A stretch of DNA of 64,000 bases from RYN-133 sp963754285. Lineage in GTDB: Bacteria; Actinomycetota; Actinomycetes; Mycobacteriales; Jatrophihabitantaceae. This document shows positions 59,795-64,000 of this stretch, piece after piece (positions within the stretch are counted from its first letter, which is position 1; every line of letters starts with the position of its first letter). The position numbers were made by a program, and so were the translations under genes. Location of the stretch: the NCBI GenBank assembly GCA_963754285.1, contig CAVWFN010000014.1, positions 51,379-115,378 of the forward strand, given 5' to 3'. The notes beneath the pieces were generated by a model, which saw only the letters and a program-made list of their open reading frames with translations, was not told where the DNA came from and did no database searches.

Positions 59795-60358
59795 CTATCC
59801 GCTTGCGGGTTCCAGAATCTCGTCGACGAACGGCCCGACCAGGCGGGTGACCGCTACGGCCGAGTCCTCAACCGTCTCGAGGGGGACGAGTGCGTGGCTG
59901 ATCGCGAGCCGGGCCAGGGCCGCAGCGACCAGCCGGGCGTCGTCGCGACCCACCTGCGGCCACACGTCCTGGATGAGATCGCCGACCCGTTCGGTCGCGA
60001 CCGCAAGACCGGTCGCGGTCAGCAGGCGGATCAGCTCGCCGCCCTCGGCGTCGGCGACGATGACGCGCACCAGCGGCTCGTCCGAGGCGAGCTTGAGGAA
60101 CAGTCCGAAGGCGCCCGACAGCGCGGCGCGTGCGTCGTCGTGGTGTGCGCGGACGTGTGCTTCGACGGCGCCGACGAGCGATTCGATCTCGCGCAGGACG
60201 TAGGCCTGGACGAGCTCCTGGCGGGTGCCGAACTCGTTGTAGACGGTCTGGCGGCTCACGCCGGCGGCGCGGGCGACGTCGGCCATGGTCGTCGCCGACC
60301 AGCCGCGCTCACGTACAAGCGTGTCGACCGCGTCGACGATGGAGTCCCGAACCGTCAA
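59795..60358 (-). CDS. TetR-family regulator of the alkB operon (AlkX-like)
   Basis: 187 residues from a TTG overlapping the rubredoxin stop (TTGA). HTH: TVRDSIVDAVDTLVRERGWSATTMADVARAAGVSRQTVYNEFGTRQELVQAYVLREIE, a classic TetR N-terminus with recognition helix SRQTVYNEF. The C-terminal region is a ligand domain (ALVPLETVEDSAVAVTRLVGPFVDEIL). A TetR gene as the last gene of alkB-rubredoxin operons is usual in actinobacteria and represses the operon until alkanes are present. Confidence 0.9.
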   Translation of the reverse strand: MTVRDSIVDAVDTLVRERGWSATTMADVARAAGVSRQTVYNEFGTRQELVQAYVLREIESLVGAVEAHVRAHHDDARAALSGAFGLFLKLASDEPLVRVIVADAEGGELIRLLTATGLAVATERVGDLIQDVWPQVGRDDARLVAAALARLAISHALVPLETVEDSAVAVTRLVGPFVDEILEPASG

Positions 60359-60522
60359 GTGGAAACCTCGATGAAGTCGATCTTCTCGCGCACACCGCAG
60401 TCGGGGCAGGCCCAGTCGTCCGGCACGTCCGTCCACGAGGTACCCGGCGAGAACCCCTCACGCGGGTCGCCGGTCGCCTCGTCGTAGGTGTACCCACACA
60501 CCTCGCAGCGATACGCGCTCAT
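60355..60522 (-). CDS. rubA: Rubredoxin (electron donor to AlkB)
   Basis: 55 residues with the two CxxCG iron knuckles: Cys6/Cys9 (YRCEVCGYTYDEATGDP) and Cys39/Cys42 (DDWACPDCGVRE). The intervening GFSPGTSWTDVPDDW is the standard rubredoxin segment. Passes electrons to the alkane hydroxylase. ATGA overlap with alkB upstream and TTGA overlap with the TetR gene downstream. Confidence 0.95.
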   Translation of the reverse strand: MSAYRCEVCGYTYDEATGDPREGFSPGTSWTDVPDDWACPDCGVREKIDFIEVST

Positions 60523-61664
60523 GACCTCTTCACGTTGGCGAGTGTCGCATCGCCGCCGTAGTGGGCGAGCACGCGCGGGTCCATCACCCGGCGCCACAGC
60601 GGCGGGAAGTACGCGAGCACGATCATCGTCGCGTACCCACTCGGCAACTGCGGTGACTCTTCGAAGTGGCGCAGTGCCTGGTAGCGCCGCGTCGGGTTCG
60701 CGTGATGATCGCTGTGCCGCTGCAGGTGATACAGGAACAGGTTGGTCGTCACGTTGTTGTTGTTCCAGCTGTGTCGCGGCGTGACGCGTTCCCACCGTCC
60801 GTTGTCGAGGCGCTGACGCAGCAGGCCGTAGTGCTCGAGGTAGTTGACCGCCTCGAGCAGACAGAATCCGAAGACCGCCTGGATCAGCAGGTACGGCGCA
60901 ATCGCGACACCGAAGGCAGCGATCAGTGCCGCCCACAGCACCACCGTCATCGCCCACGCGTTGAGGATGTCGTTGCGCAACGACATCGTGTGCTTGCCCA
61001 TGCGGCGCAGCCGCTTGCGCTCGAGGCTCCAACCGTTGCGCAGCGAGCCGAGCACCGTGCGGGGCAGGAAGGCCCAGAACGACTCGCCGAGCCTCGAGGA
61101 CGCCGGGTCCTCCGGCGTCGCGACCCGGACGTGGTGGCCGCGATTGTGCTCGATGAAGAAGTGCCCGTAACCGGTCGGCGCGAGCGCGATCTTGGCGAGC
61201 CAGCGCTCGGCGTGCTCCTTCTTGTGCCCGAGCTCGTGCGCGGTGTTGATCGCAACGCCGTTCAGCGTGCCGAGCGTGAACGCGATGCCGAGCTTGTCGA
61301 CCACGCCGAGGCCGCCGTGGAAGGCGATCAGCCAGCAGCCGGTGACCAGCGCGACGTACTGCATCGGCAGGAACGCGTAGGTGACCCAGCGGTAGTAGCG
61401 GTCCTGCTCGAGCCAGGCGATGACGTCGTCGGGCGGGTTGGTCGGGTCGGCGCCGATGGCGAGATCGAGCACCGGGATCAGGACGTAGATGAAGATCGGT
61501 CCGATCCACCAGAACAACCCGAGTCCGGTGAGGTTCGCCAACCCCCAGCCGGCGAACAGGAAGCTCGGGACGACGGCCCCGATCAGCCACAGGTACCGCT
61601 TGCCGTCGCGCCAATCCGGACGCTCGGTGCTGCGTACCGCCCGTCCGGCCAAAGTCGCCGTCAT
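60519..61664 (-). CDS. alkB: Alkane 1-monooxygenase AlkB
   Basis: 381 residues from MTATLAGRAVRSTERPDWRDGKRYLW, with GGAGG 8 nt upstream; a GTG 9 nt upstream would sit on the Shine-Dalgarno. Six hydrophobic segments and the eight-histidine diiron motifs: NTAHELGHKKE, EHNRGHHVRV, LQRHSDHHANPTRRYQ, plus NYLEHYGLLRQ. It hydroxylates the terminal carbon of medium to long n-alkanes, with electrons from rubredoxin. First gene of alkB-rubA-tetR. A hairpin at 61678-61722 lies just upstream of its ribosome binding site. Confidence 0.95.
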   Translation of the reverse strand: MTATLAGRAVRSTERPDWRDGKRYLWLIGAVVPSFLFAGWGLANLTGLGLFWWIGPIFIYVLIPVLDLAIGADPTNPPDDVIAWLEQDRYYRWVTYAFLPMQYVALVTGCWLIAFHGGLGVVDKLGIAFTLGTLNGVAINTAHELGHKKEHAERWLAKIALAPTGYGHFFIEHNRGHHVRVATPEDPASSRLGESFWAFLPRTVLGSLRNGWSLERKRLRRMGKHTMSLRNDILNAWAMTVVLWAALIAAFGVAIAPYLLIQAVFGFCLLEAVNYLEHYGLLRQRLDNGRWERVTPRHSWNNNNVTTNLFLYHLQRHSDHHANPTRRYQALRHFEESPQLPSGYATMIVLAYFPPLWRRVMDPRVLAHYGGDATLANVKRS

Positions 61665-61677
61665 CGTGGACACCTCC

Positions 61678-61722
61678 GCGTGGTCGCTTTACACGAAGGT
61701 GCCATATGTAAAGCGACCACGC
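61678..61722. terminator. 16-bp perfect hairpin between the G1 peptidase gene and alkB
   Basis: GCGTGGTCGCTTTACA (61678-61693), a 13-nt loop, then TGTAAAGCGACCACGC (61707-61722). It starts 9 nt after the stop of the G1 peptidase gene (read leftward) and its far arm touches the alkB Shine-Dalgarno, so it may both terminate and, as DNA, serve as an operator. It contains the same GTGGTC core as the nested repeats at 39.8 and 54.1 kb. Confidence 0.7.
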
Positions 61723-61731
61723 AAGGTGGGG

Positions 61732-62505
61732 CTACTCGCGCAGGTAGCTGATCGAGAAGTTCGTGCCACCGCTCAGCGCGCTGGTGTGGTCCTCGAAACC
61801 GCCGGAGTTGCTCGCGTCCAGCGCGACCGGGTTGGTGCTGCCGAGCGTGTTGCCGTCGACGGTCGAACCGGTGAAGTTCACCGAGCCGAAGTTCGGGTAC
61901 GCACCGGTCGGCGACTCCATGATCACCTCGACGCTGGCGTTGCTCGCGACCAGCGTCTGGTTGGTGGTCTTCGTCCAGCCCTGGGTGTTGTCGGTGAGCT
62001 TCAGGCCGTAGGACGTGCCGCTGCGCGTGACCGTCGCGGTCATCGAGTCGCCGGGTGCCACCGGGTTGCTGTAGTAGACGGGCGAGGCCGGATACATCTC
62101 GTACCAGCCCTGGTAGACCGGCGACCCGCTCGAGCAATCGGTCGCCACGCCGGTCTGCTCGACGGTCGGGGTGCCGTAGCCGTCGATGCCGACCCACGGT
62201 GCGAACAGGTCATTGGTGGAGTTGCACGTGACGCTCGGCTCGGTCCAACTCGAGGTGACCGAACTGAAGCCCGAGCCGGTGGCGGCAAAGCCTGACCAGT
62301 TCTGGCCGTCCTGGTTGTAACCGTTGCGCACGACCTTCGCCTGCAGTGGAGTGCCGATGGCCGGGACCGAGATCGGCTTGAAACGCAGCGAATGGTGGTC
62401 GGGCGCAGCACTCGCGGCGGAGGGGACGAGGGCGAGCGCGGCCGCGACGAGAGCGGCGAGGAGGGCGGCGATGACGGTGGCCGGCCGGCGCAGGGTGGCG
62501 AGCAC
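61732..62505 (-). CDS. Secreted G1/A4-type glutamic endopeptidase (eqolisin-like)
   Basis: 257 residues from a GTG with AAGGGA about 7 nt upstream. Signal peptide ~1-34 (ending SAASAA). Mature domain has the G1 signature: QNWSGFAATGSGFSSVTSSWTEPSVTC, FAPWVGIDGYGTPTVEQTGVATDC (with the catalytic Gln region VEQTG), VYQGWYEMYPASPVYY, and VEVIMESPTG, which fits the catalytic Glu strand. This family was first known from fungi and acts at acid pH; bacterial members occur in acid soils. No pro-domain of fungal size is present. Confidence 0.85.
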   Translation of the reverse strand: MLATLRRPATVIAALLAALVAAALALVPSAASAAPDHHSLRFKPISVPAIGTPLQAKVVRNGYNQDGQNWSGFAATGSGFSSVTSSWTEPSVTCNSTNDLFAPWVGIDGYGTPTVEQTGVATDCSSGSPVYQGWYEMYPASPVYYSNPVAPGDSMTATVTRSGTSYGLKLTDNTQGWTKTTNQTLVASNASVEVIMESPTGAYPNFGSVNFTGSTVDGNTLGSTNPVALDASNSGGFEDHTSALSGGTNFSISYLRE

Positions 62506-62637
62506 GGTGGCGTCCCTTCCGTTGGTTGCAAAAGGTGCAAATCGGACAGTGTCGACCCTGAACCTATCCCGCCGCGCCACCGTCGGCAACGCGGCGAGTG
62601 CGACCTGATGGCAACCTTGTCCGGCTACGGTGGACGC

Positions 62638-63996
62638 ATGCAGCGGCGGATCTTCGGGATCGAGAACGAGTACGGCGTCACGTGCACGTTCCACGGTCAG
62701 CGCCGGCTGTCACCCGACGAGGTCGCGCGCTACTTGTTCCGCCGGGTCGTGTCGTGGGGCCGCTCGTCCAACGTGTTCTTGAAGAACGGCGCACGGCTGT
62801 ATCTCGACGTCGGCAGCCACCCCGAGTACGCGACTCCGGAGTGCGACACGCTGGAGAGTCTGGTCGCGCACGACAAGGCGGGAGAGCGAATTCTCGAGGG
62901 GCTCGTCGTCGACGCCGAGAAGCGGCTGCACGACGAGGGCATCGCCGGCGACATCTACCTGTTCAAGAACAACACCGACTCGGCGGGCAACTCCTACGGC
63001 TGCCACGAGAACTATCTGGTCGGCCGGCACGGCGAGTTCACCCGCCTCGCCGACGTGCTGATCCCGTTTCTCGTTACGCGCCAGCTGATCTGCGGCGCGG
63101 GCAAGGTGCTGCAGACGCCCCGCGGCGCCGTCTACTGCGTGAGCCAGCGCGCCGAACACATCTGGGAAGGCGTGTCGTCGGCGACGACCCGGTCGCGTCC
63201 GATCATCAACACCCGCGATGAACCGCACGCCGACGCCGAGCGTTACCGCCGCCTGCACGTGATCGTCGGTGACTCCAACATGAACGAGTCGACCACGATG
63301 TTGAAGGTCGGCTCGGCGCACCTCGTGTTGCGCATGATCGAAGACGGCGTCACCTTCCGCGATCTCACCCTCGAGAACCCGATCCGGGCGATCCGCGAGA
63401 TCAGCCATGACCTCGCGGGCACCCGTCCGATCCGGCTGGCAGCCGGACGCACTGCGAGCGCGCTCGACATCCAGCGCGAGTACTACACGCGCGCTGTCGA
63501 TTACGTCGAGCGCACCGGCTCGGACGCCTCGTCCAAGCGCGTGCTCGAACTGTGGGGACGCACGCTCGACGCGGTCGACAAGCAGGACCTCACGCTGATC
63601 GACCGCGAGATCGACTGGGCGACGAAGTACCAGCTGATCGACCGCTACCGCGCCAAGCACGATCTACCGCTGTCGTCGCCGCGGATCGCGCAGCTCGACC
63701 TCGCCTACCACGACATCTCGCGCAAGCGTGGGCTCTACTACCTGCTGCAGAAGCGCGGCGCCGTCGACCGGATCGTCTCCGATCTGTCGGTCTTCGAGGC
63801 CAAGAGCGTGCCGCCGCAGTCGACCCGGGCCAAGCTGCGCGGCGACTTCATCAAGCGCGCGCAGGACAAGCGCCGCGACTTCACCGTCGACTGGGTGCAT
63901 CTCAAGCTCAACGACCAGGCCCAGCGCACCGTCCTGTGCAAGGACCCGTTCCGCGCCGTCGACGAGCGGGTCGAAAAGCTGATCGCCTCAATGTGA
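62638..63996 (+). CDS. pafA: Pup-protein ligase PafA
   Basis: 452 residues, the full family length. QRRIFGIENEYGVTCTFHGQ (catalytic Glu/Asp region of the glutamine-synthetase-like fold), LDVGSHPEYATPECD, YGCHENYLVGRHGEF, ADAERYRRLHVIVGDSNMNESTTMLKVG and a C-terminal domain ending VDERVEKLIASM. Uses ATP to phosphorylate the C-terminal Glu of Pup and attach it to substrate lysines. It lies about 8.5 kb from prcA instead of right next to it, with unrelated genes between. Confidence 0.97.
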   Translation: MQRRIFGIENEYGVTCTFHGQRRLSPDEVARYLFRRVVSWGRSSNVFLKNGARLYLDVGSHPEYATPECDTLESLVAHDKAGERILEGLVVDAEKRLHDEGIAGDIYLFKNNTDSAGNSYGCHENYLVGRHGEFTRLADVLIPFLVTRQLICGAGKVLQTPRGAVYCVSQRAEHIWEGVSSATTRSRPIINTRDEPHADAERYRRLHVIVGDSNMNESTTMLKVGSAHLVLRMIEDGVTFRDLTLENPIRAIREISHDLAGTRPIRLAAGRTASALDIQREYYTRAVDYVERTGSDASSKRVLELWGRTLDAVDKQDLTLIDREIDWATKYQLIDRYRAKHDLPLSSPRIAQLDLAYHDISRKRGLYYLLQKRGAVDRIVSDLSVFEAKSVPPQSTRAKLRGDFIKRAQDKRRDFTVDWVHLKLNDQAQRTVLCKDPFRAVDERVEKLIASM

Positions 63997-64000
63997 GCGA

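Overview
The window is high-GC DNA from an actinobacterium. The main evidence is the Pup-proteasome set (pup, prcB, prcA, pafA), a Mycobacterium/Rhodococcus-style cholesterol catabolic gene set, ECF sigma factors of actinobacterial type, and frequent GTG/TTG starts with 1-8 nt gene overlaps. I cannot assign a genus. Secreted enzymes (a GH6-like glycosidase, an S53 sedolisin and a G1/A4-type peptidase) and an AlkB-rubredoxin alkane hydroxylase suggest a soil saprotroph, perhaps from an acidic habitat.

Layout. 1-3.0 kb: two tandem paralogous surface or secreted Asp-box proteins; the first is cut by the window edge. 3.1-5.2 kb: an XRE-like protein, then an ECF41 sigma factor divergent from an AhpD/carboxymuconolactone decarboxylase-like gene, with matching ECF41-type promoters facing both ways. 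5.2-9.0 kb: a candidate signalling or defence locus, with a SLOG-domain four-TM protein followed by a degenerate Hsp70-like/TIR protein and an ORF without a start codon that encodes a TM segment plus an NTF2-like domain. 9.1-13.8 kb: GH6-like enzyme, FAD oxidoreductase, PlsC acyltransferase, small membrane protein, zinc alcohol dehydrogenase.

13.8-51.6 kb is mostly steroid catabolism. The ring C/D block (ipdC, ipdB, ipdA, echA20 and two divergent SDRs) shares a promoter region with an 18-bp palindrome. The side-chain block comprises fadA5/cyp125, the Rv3520c-ltp3/ltp4-DUF35 set, two acyl-CoA ligases (the fadD19-like one is frameshifted), echA19, fadE26/fadE27 (chsE4/chsE5), fdxD and hsd4A. 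Seven KstR-type 14-mers (TnnAACnnGTTnnA) lie in the four side-chain promoter regions. The fdxD-hsd4A operon runs without a break into a four-gene Liv-type ABC importer, two unknown envelope proteins and another SDR, which suggests a steroid or steroid-acid uptake system. Unrelated secreted or housekeeping genes (S53 peptidase, DUF4190, PhoD-like) sit within this block.

51.6-64 kb: VOC protein; pup, prcB and prcA; a Rieske-type Tat lipoprotein divergent from a SigL-like ECF sigma/anti-sigma pair, again with matched promoters in both directions; an S9 peptidase; a CocE-type hydrolase; the alkB-rubredoxin-tetR operon; a G1 peptidase; and pafA.

A recurring feature is strong inverted repeats directly after, or across, stop codons. 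Two of these are nested four-arm structures sharing a GTGGTCA core. They probably act as bidirectional terminators or form a repeat family of this genome.
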